A DNA stretch of 64,000 nucleotides from contig JARBJD010000059.1 of the NCBI GenBank assembly GCA_033064195.1, forward strand, positions 186,001 through 250,000, written 5' to 3'. Positions 15,001-21,304 of the stretch are shown here, piece by piece (positions within the stretch are counted from its first letter, which is position 1; every line of letters starts with the position of its first letter). This DNA is from Blattamonas nauphoetae (Eukaryota > Preaxostyla > Oxymonadida). The translations under genes were made by a program, and so were the position numbers. The notes beneath the pieces are model-generated. The model was given only the letters and a program-made list of their open reading frames with translations. It searched no databases and had not been told where the DNA came from.

Positions 15001-16033
15001 CGCTTCCATCGGGAAATGTTGGGTAAGGCTGGCGTGGATTGAACGGAAAACTTGGAGGAGGTGAATCCTGGAGAGCAACTGAAGCAGATGCCAAAAGTCG
15101 TGCTTCAGCCAATAAAATCTGATTTGGGAGATCTAGTGGAGACAAAGGGGCAAATATTTTCGTTTGGAGCAGTGCCTCATTCGCTGCTGCAGTTCCAAGG
15201 TTCGTGCTTTCAGAAATGCGAATTGGGCCGATGCTAGCCATTGACGCTTGTGTCTTTTGAAGTCCACCGACTCCAACAGAAGACATCGACATGGAATGTG
15301 TCGGTGACTCCGATCTTGAATCATTAATGCTCTTAGCGAGAGAGATATTGCTACTTGATCGAACATCTGCTGAGAGAGAACGTGGATATCTGAAAACGAC
15401 AAATGAATCAAGAGTGTTTAAGATTTGATCGAATAGCGACCATTGTCTGAAAAAGAATGAGCATCGAAGAAGAGATTGGAGTGTGACGGAACCAATCCTG
15501 ACAGGGTTGGTCGGTTTCTTGACTTGAGAAGGAGTTGATGTTTGTGGAAGATCTGTTGGTGCAGTTTTGTCTTTTTTGTTTCGAGAAGCCGGTCGTTTAG
15601 CGGCTGAAGATGGTCGATTTGCAGTTGAGGAGGGCCCTTGTTGAGATGATCCAGAGTCTTTTAATTGATTGTTATTTCTTCCTGTTGATGGATTATCAGC
15701 AAATATCACTCCCTCTATAACGTTGAGAATATATGAAGTGTCTTCGCTTGAGATAATGGATGAGAGAGTCGCAGTGTCGATTGTATTTGAAGAGATGGTT
15801 TCTAACGGTCGGAGAAGACAGTCAATCATGTGTGGATATTTCGATTCATCTTCATTGAAGATTTTGTATACATTTGACACAAATTTTTGTCCATTTGAAG
15901 CTCCTGATAAAAGATCTGCACACTCATTATTGACGGCCTGCTCCTGTGCTTGTTGATTTCGAACTTCAATTGAAGCTTCGTCTTCGAAATAATTGAGAGG
16001 TTCGGGTAGATCAAGCTCGTCTTCTGTGGACAT
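1..16033 (-). CDS. CFAP54: CFAP54-like ciliary central-apparatus protein, 3' end beyond window
   Basis: Reading the minus strand from the ATG at 16033 gives one frame with no stop or visible intron down to base 1, so at least 5344 codons; the C-terminus lies outside. Just upstream, two adjacent in-frame stops (TGA TAA, near 16118) support this start. Around residues 1130-1200 there is a fibronectin-III-like stretch with ITGLDPNSSYVFGCAR followed by a helical segment, the arrangement I associate with CFAP54 (central-pair C1d projection with CFAP46, CFAP74 and CFAP221). Long helical segments near residues 3600-3800 also fit. About ten lysine/alanine/glutamate-rich inserts of the KKGKKGK type interrupt the protein and help explain why it exceeds the roughly 3100 residues of human CFAP54. 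Seen: open frame, FN3-like block, Lys tracts. Known: C1d role in ciliary beating. Inferred: orthology. Alternative: another giant axonemal scaffold. Confidence 0.72.
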   Translation of the reverse strand, partial: MSTEDELDLPEPLNYFEDEASIEVRNQQAQEQAVNNECADLLSGASNGQKFVSNVYKIFNEDESKYPHMIDCLLRPLETISSNTIDTATLSSIISSEDTSYILNVIEGVIFADNPSTGRNNNQLKDSGSSQQGPSSTANRPSSAAKRPASRNKKDKTAPTDLPQTSTPSQVKKPTNPVRIGSVTLQSLLRCSFFFRQWSLFDQILNTLDSFVVFRYPRSLSADVRSSSNISLAKSINDSRSESPTHSMSMSSVGVGGLQKTQASMASIGPIRISESTNLGTAAANEALLQTKIFAPLSPLDLPNQILLAEARLLASASVALQDSPPPSFPFNPRQPYPTFPDGSDPNPPDQPLLPLPPIASRIIRRRPHNTESVRLVSASANILTHNLISYAALTRETAQFVPFTPHGNQPSYTSFLPQNPLIFLSAVRDSWTFIQRLTKAEAFPPALILRFLSFLLSAISIALSPPVDQTENLPKTSATQLPKKLRQPPFLDAALLDSVVHIEAAIQFASTTRKLIDHMAISESQKGRPSKHRGEMNADAAETHQFLHTPQPSPSTAQGMTQTRFDAAQKLEEIEEELSADDLSGEQTEDLSELETLKTLTRARQGKKQKLISFGRGGLSNKQHLELLYKYLSRLSQIIKRPPPFVDPHKPVPPATQLQLVPIPQTLAGVLLSLSSRFLLDASETMQNHFTSFSNHHSFLDSVTTDKEFLDFIIKNGIPIPKAETLQDSDTPLTADQEQSRSSALQPIPGSSAIIHPKLVHSLVQTYSSYHKHHPSSLPVNINFETDAVWSVEGNMRALFAECRSLFMWVEMKKGEEASVQSYNTQFYKDRDFAEKKTELSTMKGIVYPSEAAKTMAATTQKQQTLPQASGGGQIPTILTAVLHPSSNSLPTDPIMSARYFPPVLSHNTESTLSNLINNNLYEQAILIQERVKYRCDSLLMLIAEEADEEEPAPNDPPIPEDIEIKSKAHAEMTTMMKTRQKEMDNTQMKTQPIIKQAKQTGRVIPSRVYDGLGIKPGDPGIKPGKFPKVSVRVQERTRTMSELSREIVQLTEKGINMVANVCLNEAALCVWMDQARKEYGFQIRRRDKAHSGAEKLALFDTPPVSPLLISRTHNSITLLPVDPAQKEFGEDEIPASDDYQFDLMIFGKKSDSASVLSLQSTTLEGTGVPVPINQPITITGLDPNSSYVFGCARCDKQGNIIVGVTKALAIQDTAIGKPTAPIVTCFPIPAISLLTSFAHFFTKYSDLIKVAEKTRIKRRVQAGLSIERAYFEGTSESGQTIRVWNCLKICGVKCARIVFDFGVVVCPETQPNAIGIAHPHSLFSELTSASSVRNSLNKELCSLLPHTSITGIQECTMIIAREFVRRALKTENISLDTKDGGMGMDAQSLYEKRKKRIVGLRARRLRRETKQMQTMNYRSETKFGEFTDGPMRSEEPNFTSLIEKMDEDDMWKKVEDSEDSSDDDSTGDDSDSEEENDHTIVHLLPTTPQLLNSLSPFELLLRAIACFTVSIEAAVMIKDYPTIVAVSSELYSTLAQSNSLSDSAKTHPAIVRSLILILEALKTIPVPNEERPETLDSLSVWMSSQFYVSHCLYDLVHLHANTRIAKDYAAKQIPSKRNQIHSFAASLNENVKKITEEQTKKIKQTVGRRRRRQEQKIDAESDIETKSVDSVISQPAAKKGKKGKKAAASEEEPKKTPKGKKTATQPEAAQPPPQPSDDEEDEEIDETEPFCLLATPDDLLNLLESCVLYDSLYLHCLQNEMVELNQSGDEQDGQDSIISTDVVLLSLLPRSFSNLHLLKGNRAMSREFAVVSNSYCGIPIPRTHIRKLVQRNEEEEQQLIQVVQTTTTPFSSSEVTPELANVYAQIHSNPMKAWESLMSIASSVQAPKITTGQPPLQLSTIVSGCGGKASSSNEPAEVEVNEKAPKKGAKGKKAAQPTAEETGMETSDSTTSPFTALKNTLAFHPECVWGESLLRTAVLICDSLLKTPTPQQSHDKTAGLIRSLISSSNNMITSPTTEGIAPLRSIYYTRPSRIHIPKGSIQDILEVFNMEYQTSFDWNADIEGQVNQELGITPQPDPLEETQAEETGAKKRATSSSKKKKGAASTAKKGKKAKEEEEEPPEEEEEQKPVDEIAQEAARRKAERKENERQDMIFERTEENNRVCAAATIFAFWKIFKIRRQETAKWRHSLRTVQPYHAHLELLLGLTEYLRGKEMDLAETLPSTLPPEQVQTEEGEPDQTVPSDLNQTRTFPSPASELQVSPQLAEQLSLLHSKQTPQTSQLVALLNPFLISHTNTSDQFSAHSLISGMPFTLSPTTLAAISKFDTSFLVVSSPSLLSFMCSIFARAPTPLIPNNSQYLLRAAKNGCLDEMYRNPANYFGIFGSICPALSDTTSSSSEDTDKTPKKGKKGKDSEKDKEGGSGGLSANDTPENIPTLTTLANEVGSDRLLVGFDPTYTPKGSTGQVSKPEKGAKGKKGKADEPEKKARSTSASKKVKKDVVETQPEEPEDDLPQSLLPTAAECLANQRGLTPMRRAIAEAMLSFASHVSRAATIAARTSHFSLVMEAWSMLARFWDDVEKGICGEGGGAEIWAAIKQQQWFEEELAKMGKVSPQSISLPALFVSTDANGSDQVRSMTNELLMFRFFLLRALASTLSRSIPTILVTLLACQPLSQLLNFHRKFREKEKKEAYFHKMESTRRRAAERTEMENDPSTRRSLNPSSRNSSRFGATLSMALGQQAMEATQVVKTPTLLANEPFELPIRAPLPSSFEVLVYHLIDNTTNGSFFSGSILRQRHRSVYGTAYNLDALVFRRAMSVPARIISAHVFASTLVRIITRFSFAGGTFHENLSMPLILFASAFSQAATQKNASGALSASLLTKHVNWLNDISRLEEQGVLVPGMSIAGVLLKGVDNIIAEENRERAEAEKKAELERKERELKAKEEREAGWRRGDLMGEQASQSEDTMSLPDASFLVPKSSVYRVTIPPLRLFEDDKLTCSWWSGNVSVSTFSSLSHFISVNPSIIPVPISLSSRGLPSASALLPDTLLSFNYPALPPIPPEFVHPAEGAEEAAPPEKGAKRPKSRGTETETKKKGKKAKGKKAEAEKEEEEASETDTASLASADVDVEDVAIIQKNEREAKKRNTLLFIENLLTAQETAVICPNGALFSVDPQLNEKLTMVLPTFSQALSKCTRTKAEIELGLCREDAMSFNMSLIKQEISLKAASRRALNDTYISALQLEGKQKATPSIESTTETSEPPTLPPSKPPSSEGKRPAAKRSTTPSRSTKARAQTPNTTTDTDAEEKQNALMLDVARVISTFFSRIVLPTNTDSAGSFKQVNFTEPFDSAISASISWQSRFALIRPVSLLSRYSSCISTLRARHATFLVAQALNEAATIRMATVRLVRTMQDSSSIPLVGNQSEEDKLALLLKTARERKKAPISLGSTGDHKFPDLESWEEAELFQLLAEYDNEDQYADAQMKTSRNELSDALDTLFICPQFITYGGWRTMFGFWAGLGNNRNNSDPNAAAGVRKGQSLFEAPTDDNTLPTPIDLLPSTFDDADALMTSKTKPSKIPPIPNCLLALSILHKLMTTSYSNNSDQCTELSLAASGITAALLSHSPELPPSFQPAELRTARIHSFIPPLYLSSASAKPSSVLSILKTNNETTIQTHNPFENPFAADSNLHEHLESFAVHLIKSGHSLQAFPILALLRHIAADVVFSPIALFNSFLLTAMANLECGYTTEAYQFIVALFQFSSSSSVPQWMETQQSILNRVMDHSELFTPLPDPYKETKHEDDAPSRPASAASTSEKKKAGKTDKKEAPAKSPKKGGKGKEAKETSDESKEKEPKQQWPLFDCSQSCQSAGNVQALLFLLQQTINSTDSSLMTLIPPQMKIRLLQLRVQFLLILYTHSLQQHQSKTSFDPTQMKQGDAAPLASGIASRSPLSLLSFSATPSLMEGLSQAFPVNAAALTAGLHNTLLGYNHLELDPNTIPQGALWNPLLVASQLAKKKQVQKEQEPQPIGVEGDEASSVHDQPQQTDEPTYLFDHIPPLETDVGASAATEQSKAPETLDKTKKKPATPKTPKKGKGKEAEETTQKQVVAKTPSNDPYDGTQPSFFESHFGFGTDDKSDREEPHFIEEHSTSFPPTSKTALAKLGFSSKISSSTYNSIRAIVQNGNGSELFATPSVDFALLLSSDVLSQSMSATQDMVGSFSGEDSSSFNTFIFAVISGFVEELSLLTLPSANIDPYTLMFIPESDEATLVSILSSFVTPTDVISLANNTLMQLAWISTIDGSLEDTSRIASTGLGMLQHHRLAMLHSTANKFARQLSKSRERALREKGKDRIDDMELKIVLSELSTHFPSLKNVVVSDAKPTLTSLIRSLFIATNQDDMLPNQSWHASDTYTLFRYDDTDSLHFRSLQLQTEIQSLQYEKAMKTSSTLLDEARTANSTRWKISTLLSQSQIQKALAPSITKFTLANKEVMHGIISFTNAIKPLSLAIRSMRSQTSPELSQADKAGVLLVVADFLFLGIPEAVSVTETVLRTIPESVMTGLDDAIHDLLGAVFSPKLAFAPKTGVDSDERVSSLIAAKKALPVSPFVDHTPSFFLLTNRISAVAYNLLAGSLKQLGLVIPPLSPSMATLGALPQSVETIPQTRLQQIPSLVHGDLNRTIMKTLRTLTFYQSSLHPDIPQDQHNPLFLQYPVTPSIAPILLPYTNLYTPLSTSLSRASYLKTATTPFDSLQLRRQKTESSTKSVVMIGETAPALVSVIQLSMSLQLSYAPSPLICAQGWLECGQLLVQTLFPLTSTIFPEWGGVSSLLQTPNHAPVSAVLKSPLSDNPLNIFAPPSPITAKTSTHPPSLTRIVMLWASALLGRSMWMALSASGGFERLSMISDILSNLILLLGMVLPQVALDDQSESPQNYVLTDSNRVHLLRLVNALLVMQHRTALAQGALGSLPSLTDQGTVPLSSLPTQIRADLLSMQKKHYSLLPSADGAPAAAEPTKEEGEAKGKKRSQSAEKKARGGEKKTEKTADVGSTQTDGANAAVDIPISHIVNVYVKLLQESAGASAFSAQNLQPHAAPFIASPSVGMTSADIASADSQFGVELTQLYNTLLQSSPTFAKKCVLAVEELEWMTSKAVPNFTKRPLSRPTTAISQVDEKEVTKKGAKPKSRGGKRPAEDDKKAKGKAGAKGKEQPAEQAAQNSGEGNASQLDRFIFNPPIFTTVLASHTSTIIPNRITTSGQNKLTVVPPIETTLPQELKNLLSSSLHRKTQLDEPASVSNYGLAFHNLVYSVVDGSRTLHVGLRTIPAVYLVQLCAVIQDTLSLHHLWEVKNHEGWIIPPNGG

Positions 16034-16349
16034 TTGAGCTTGTCTCTCCGATTTGGGTGATTGAACCGAAGCCCATTGTTGTAGTTCTCCAGGACGAGCA
16101 CGTTCAATATTTTGTTATCAATCAAAGCAACTGAAGTTTCAAATAAAGATAGACGTATTCCACTGAAAGGATTCTCATAAAGTCGGAATACGCAAAAATG
16201 GAGGTCTATGAGATGGATCTTCCGATCTCTAATGTTGCACCAATTATTCCAGAAATCCACTTGATTTTGGTCTGAAAACAAAGAGTCTCGTCAACTCCAT
16301 CGATGAAATGTTCCGAAAATGAAATAGTGGACAATATATCTGTTTTCAA
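16034..16349 (-). other. Intergenic segment with a coding-like fragment
   Basis: Between the giant gene and the next relic the minus strand is open from about 16281 into the giant gene in a different frame. The first 75 residues or so look protein-like (aromatic and hydrophobic periodicity around VFRLYENPF), but I do not recognise a family. It may be the 3' remnant of a lost gene or the 5' flank of the giant gene. No promoter element is evident. Confidence 0.25.
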
Positions 16350-17080
16350 TCAGGAGATAAACTTCGAAGCCAGTGCTTCAAGTATATTTTCCCGATCTGT
16401 CACTCGTGCCAACCATTCCTCCAAGAGCTTCCTCATCTGGACAATATCTTCGTCCTCAATATGTGATATCCCCTCCAAAAACTCCCTTACATTTTCCTCA
16501 AACATCTGGTTGTAGATCTCCTCTTGATAAGTAGGATCACTGAGTTTCACCAAGTTCACACAAATCTCACAAACAAGACGAGTCATCACGTTGTTCACTG
16601 TTATATTCATGTCAACAATCACAATGATGATCTTCTGCTTCAAAATCGCCTCCACAAACGCAGGAAACGGCGCACACGAGATTCCTTGACAGATCCACAG
16701 AATCTCTGTTTGACTGTCGTGTGGCAGGAAGGAGAGGAGGGCAGACAAGACTTCGACAAAGTGGTCAACTGGATGTTCGTGCTCGGGGAAGCCGATAGTC
16801 ACCATCATTTCGGTTTGTCTGGGAATGCCTGCACCAAAGTTTGCACAAACGGCATTGAAGTGAACTGAATCTCTTTCTTTTCCTCCCCATTCAGCTTCTC
16901 AATGCTCTTTTCAGAAGGCCACAGCGATCTAATGCACTTGACACACTCGATCCTGTCACAATCTTCGCTGAGTCTTTCTGTGTTCCTCATAACATTGTCT
17001 CATTCACTCTCTTGTGGAAAGAATCCCAGAGAAACGACAAGCTTTCAGCATCATCGAATGCGATCCGATCAGTTGGTTGG
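16350..17080 (-). pseudogene. Decayed ARM-like helical protein
   Basis: Three coding-like frames succeed each other on the minus strand. They run about 17080-16993 (contains AESLSFLWDSFHKRV), 16990-16805 (contains CVKCIRSLWPSEKS) and 16808-16350 (contains HFVEVLSALLSFLP and QMRKLLEEWLARV, ending in a stop at 16350). Joints at about 16990 and 16806 shift frame without convincing GT..AG introns, so I read at least two frameshifts. The composition is leucine-rich and amphipathic, like stacked alpha-helices of armadillo or HEAT type, similar in style to the ARM-like family at 33-44 kb but not obviously the same subfamily. The 152-residue last frame could still be translated alone from its ATG at 16808. 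Function unknown. Confidence 0.45.
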
Positions 17081-17146
17081 TAACAAGGGATTATTGAGAC
17101 GAAAAAAGAAATGAGCAAGATACTGAAACAAAGTGATTCAAATCAA

Positions 17147-18900
17147 TCATCCGATAACCTTCCATGAGAAGTACAGAGTATCTCCTGGAGCGATGTCATA
17201 GTCACCCAGAAGATGAGACGGATTGAGTGATCGACCTTTGTGCACGAGACAAAATCGCAAGTGGCGATCTCCAACTCGTTCAAAAAGTGTGTTGATCAGA
17301 GACTGGACTGTGTCGTTTGTCCGTTCTAATCGAAAGGTGAGTTCATGGCCACTGATGAAACAGACCTTAAAAGTCATTTGACCCGGCAAGAGAGTTTCTT
17401 TACAACGACGAATCTTCTCTTTTTGGCGTTCTTTGTCATATTCACGTTGGGTTTTGTAGACAACCACGTGTGATTCAGGTGTGATGGGCAATTCTGCCAT
17501 TGTCCAATCGATCGTTGGGACGGTATTGTCCACCACAACAAGAAAACTGTCTCTGTCATGATTCTTGGGAAGACGAACACTGTTGGCAATCCCCTTCCGA
17601 CTCAGAAATGGATGGAATCCTATCTCACACATCCCAACACCAACCACATCAACTTCAAGTCTCCCAAATGGTCTCCATTCTTCTCCACTGTTCCGTCTGT
17701 GTTCATAGTGTCGAGCTATTGTTGCATCGAATGCTGCGATGTCTTCTGGCGAGCTCAGAAGACTGCGAATCAGCTGCCGTTCTTTCATCGATTTAAACGT
17801 TATTCGTTCGGATGGGTTCTGTCATGTTGGAAAGAGAAGAGAGGGAGTAGAAGAATCCAGTCAGGACAGTGATGAGAGAAGTCAGAGCGATCAGAAGAAG
17901 TGTGTGTTGAACGACAAGGAGAGAGAAGCAGACAAATAAATCAACAAACCTGTTTCAGACACTCTTTCACAAGCGAACGGAAGTTTGGGGATGCTCGTTT
18001 CGAATGCTTCGAACTCAGTGATTCAAAGAAGACATCCAACTTCAGCCCTCTCACCCCGTCTCTCAGCCTGTCTCCTTCCATCGACGAAAACGGGTTCAGT
18101 CCAAGAACACTCTCAAGCAGAAGAATCCCAAAAGCCCACACATCCGATTGTGGTGTCGCTCTGTAAAGATCTGGCTCGTCCATCAATTCTGGGGCCAAGT
18201 GCAATGCTCGGCCACTCCTCACATCAAAAGCATCTCTGATGTTCGGCTTTGAGAAGAGCATGTCTCCTGAATCGAGGAAGGAAAGTAAAGCAAATCAAGT
18301 TTTGTGAATGAATGAAGAGTGAAGGAAAGATACCAAGAACGCCCCTGTTGTCGTCCCCAACCAGAACATTCGACAGATGGAGTGCTCCAAATGCTCGACT
18401 CGTACTTTCTAGAAAATCAATCCATCAACAACTCCCGAAAGCACACAGCACACGTCCTAAAACACAGAATTTGCACCCAAATCCCCAAAAATCAAAATCT
18501 CATGAATTCACAAACAACTCCAAACCAGGAGACAAGCAAAGTCCTTTCTTTCGCCAAATCCAACCAATGTCTTCAAATTTCCCTTCTTCATCCATTTCAT
18601 CATCAAAAAATGACTCTCCTTTGCAAATGACCCAGAGAATGTTTCAATCATGTTTCCATGTTTTGTTCTCATTTGACTTCCGTCTTCCCAAACATCCCAA
18701 GCACAACTATAGTATCTCACAAATTGGATCTTCTTCACAACATCAAAACTGTCTGAGTCCTTCCGTTTCACTTGAAAAGTTGTCCCGAGTGATCCTTCTC
18801 CAAGTAGAATCGCTGAATTCAAGTCATCTGATATAACAATGAAACACCTCCATGAATCAAAAAAATACAATATTTCTGTAGATGGTCAGGAAAAGGCACT
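17147..18900 (-). CDS. Protein pseudokinase with C-terminal ubiquitin-like domain
   Basis: Exons visible on the minus strand are 18827-18519, 18408-18334, 18266-17950 and 17818-17147, with GT..AG introns of 110, 67 and 131 nt that keep frame. Exon one carries a glycine loop (GEGSLG) and a VVKK lysine. The catalytic-loop position reads FGALHLSN, so the HRD aspartate is replaced by alanine; next come GDM (DFG position), APEL and SDVWAFGILLLE. After CLKQNPSERITF the chain continues about 210 residues. The last 76 or so (starting MTFKVCFISGHEL) follow the ubiquitin layout, with HKGRSLNPSHLLGDYDI matching the AGKQLEDGRTLSDYNI region, and end in IG without a processing tail. The 5' end is unresolved: an exon above 18900 joined by a 72-nt intron (18828-18899) is possible. 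Likely a non-catalytic regulator. Confidence 0.6.
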
Positions 18901-19639
18901 TCTTGATAGAATCTTTCCGTGGGATGATTGTGTGGTGCATCGGGTTGTGTCATCGATTCGTGGTATTGATCGAACCACATCATTTGTTTCACGACTATCA
19001 CTCTCATCCAAAGAAACTGTCTCGTGATCTAGCGTATGTTTTATTGCCCTCGCCAAATGTCGATTCTTCAATAAAGGTCAAAGTGTCTCAATAAGGTGAT
19101 GAGAGAGTTCGATCGCTTGCCCATAACTGTGTAGTACCCTTGATCGAACACGAAATGCATGAAATAATGAGCGAAACAGCTTGATTGAAATGATATTGAT
19201 TCAATTGTTGCGAATCCGAAGAAAAGAAAGGTATCCTCTCGTCATTGATTTTTCTGTCCAAAATCTCGCCCATTTGGGTGATTCACCCCATGTCAGTCCA
19301 AAGAGGAAGGTTAATTCTGAAGATTTCCCATGAAGCAATTAATAGAAACCTGATACAGGACATTATTTTGTGAAATGGGGTACCAATCTGAGGATATCAA
19401 CAACTGTGAATGAGCTTCACAACCTTGATGGAGGCTCTCCAATTCGAGAGATGCTCTCTGCGAGAGAAGGAGGTGAGTTCAAAACAGAAAACTGGATGAG
19501 AGGAAACTTAGTTGAGAAACAGTTCGGATCCTGGGGCTGAAACAAACCATGTTGGTCCAACTAAGAAAAATAAAATTTGAGAAATCAATTCCGTAGGGAA
19601 TCGGAGAAAACCTCAAAATACTGGATACAGTCTGAATAG
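18901..19639. other. No confident gene
   Basis: The lower 170 bases on the minus strand may hold an upstream exon of the pseudokinase (serine- and aspartate-rich frame ending near KILSR at 18900). From about 19370 to 19480 the plus strand has a short coding-like stretch containing ELHNLDGGSPIREML, reminiscent of a kinase-associated segment, but it is isolated. Otherwise I see nothing. Confidence 0.3.
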
Positions 19640-19795
19640 TTCAAAGTCGAACAATAATAATTCAAAGTCGAAATAAATAATTCAAAGTCGAATTGAAGAA
19701 TTCAAAGTCGAAGTGAAATCACTCAAAGTCGAAGTGAAATCATTCAAAGTCGAAGTGAAGTAATTCACAGTCGAAGTGAAGTAAGTCACAAGTAG
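19640..19795. repeat. Short tandem repeat, about 21-nt unit
   Basis: About seven to eight degenerate copies of a 21-nt unit with the core TTCAAAGTCGAAGTGAAAT. The copies diverge at the left and are most regular in the middle. On the minus strand it reads as repeated FTSTLND-type heptads at the end of an adjoining open stretch. Confidence 0.8.
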
Positions 19796-20188
19796 TGGTA
19801 TAAGCGAAATGGGAACCAAACTGGCATAGGTGATACTCCTAGGAGAATTGGAACGAGAAATCATTTTGAATCTCAGAGCCAATTGGGTCAATATTTTGAG
19901 ATCATAGATCGTAACGGAAAAAGTTCGAGCGACATTTCGATTTTCAAATATCCTTGTATCCTTCACACATTCACATTGTTTGCATTTCTGAATGGAGATT
20001 CCAGACGTTCTGATCTCCAAAGTCGTTCTGTCAATGAGTGTGGTGTGATCAAACCATAATCGTGCGTTTAGGTCAATCTTTCTGATTGAATCATTTTTTC
20101 GATTTAACTGCTTGTGAAATATATCGTTGTCACGAATGAAGGAGTTTTCAATAATCCAAAAGACAACGTATTCCGGAACTATGTGCAC
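19682..20188 (-). pseudogene. Unrecognised coding-like fragment
   Basis: The minus strand is open for about 168 codons and ends inside the 21-nt tandem repeat. The frame has no ATG at its upstream end (it begins on GTG), so it is either an exon or a remnant. The part between 20188 and 19850 looks protein-like, with residues such as LWFDHTTLIDRTTLEIRT; the rest is repeat-derived. I do not recognise the family. Confidence 0.3.
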
Positions 20189-20239
20189 AGGTTCAGAAAA
20201 AATGGTTCATGGAACCAATACAGTGAAATGGATTAAAGA

Positions 20240-20640
20240 GATGAGTCATGCGACTTTGCGATTCTCTCGTTGTTGGACTTGATCACTTCGTAGATTATCT
20301 TCACATCCAACGGCACAGGACTTAAGTGGTGGAAAGTGTGGATTGGATTGTGGTGTTGGGGAGGTGGTGGACGATGTGGTTTGTGGGAATGAAGTTGGAG
20401 CGCGAACTGAACGAGCTGTCCAAATTGAAGATCCCGTCGCTGCTCAGCCTGCTCTTCCCCATCACTCCCATCTACCACTCGCAGCCTCAGCCGCTCTGCC
20501 TGAAGTCCCTCGCTTCGTTTCTATCATCACTCGGTGCTGTTCACAGATGAGGTTTTGTCGTCGCTGGCTCGGATTCTGCGCTCGCTGCTTGGGACGTTCG
20601 ACAAGGAGTGGAGGATAATCGAGTCGAAATCCATTTTGTG
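20240..20640 (+). pseudogene. ARM-like fragment with frame break
   Basis: The plus strand reads LERELNELSKLKIPSLLSLL and, further on, CLKSLASFLSSLG up to about 20548. Coding then continues in another frame as FTDEVLSSLARILRSLLG to about 20640. This is a leucine-rich helical repeat style seen in other proteins here. A single-base loss near 20538 explains the switch. It stops where a minus-strand beta-helix relic begins, so two unrelated gene pieces abut. Confidence 0.4.
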
Positions 20641-21107
20641 TGGACGTTGTTGCTCGCGGTGATTGGATGAGTGAGTTCAGATTAAAGGCGAAGTCCTTCG
20701 CATTGTCCAAATACTCTAGAGTCTTGTTCTCACCGAAATGTGTGTCTTCAAAGAAAATCAGGTTTGGTTGATTGAAAGAGAGTGCGCCGCCTCTTTCAGC
20801 GGCTGTGTTCTTCCGAAAGATGCATCGGTGGAAACTGTGGTCGGAATAATGCGTTGAGATGCACCTCCCTTCGTCCCTGCCTTGTTGTTTTCGAAAAGCG
20901 AGTCGAAGACACGGAGGACGTGAAACGTTCCACTATTGCTAAAACAATACCGCTCCCAGACAATGTCTGATCGGAGAACTGGCTGTTGAAGACTTGAATG
21001 AAGGTAATAGAATCAGCTGCTTGAAATGTCCGAGTTCGCGAGGCTCCATCCAGCGATGTGAATTCGGAGACGAACCAGTGTCTGGGATTTATCGTGAAGG
21101 AGAACAA
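20640..21107 (-). pseudogene. Relic of a beta-helix surface protein
   Basis: Minus-strand translation gives beta-helix rungs in two frames. From 21107 to about 20800 it contains DSITFIQVFNSQFSDQTLSG. From about 20810 to 20640 it contains NTAAERGGALSFNQPNLIFF and ends in FNLNSLIQSPRAT. The N-x-A/S...GGAL rung and the following strand match the style of the 44-55 kb receptor. The frame change and the missing ends indicate a truncated copy of a larger gene. Confidence 0.5.
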
Positions 21108-21304
21108 CTAAAACAGATAAGTCCAATTCTTGATAAGAAAAACACATTCAGCCAGCGATGATTGAAGACGATCAAACTTCGAGATGGTAATGGAAAATGT
21201 AAGTGATATCGTGAATAGTCGTGTTGTTAATTGAGAGAAAGATCTCAGGGGCAGATCCATCCTCCATGGCTCCCACGCAAACATTCGCTTCTCCGACGTG
21301 CTCA

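Noticed and set aside
20538-20550. A 13-nt GT..AG segment whose removal restores an ARM-like reading frame
   Set aside because: A one-base loss at the same place restores the frame equally well, neighbouring relics show similar single-base shifts, and 13 nt is below any established spliceosomal intron length.
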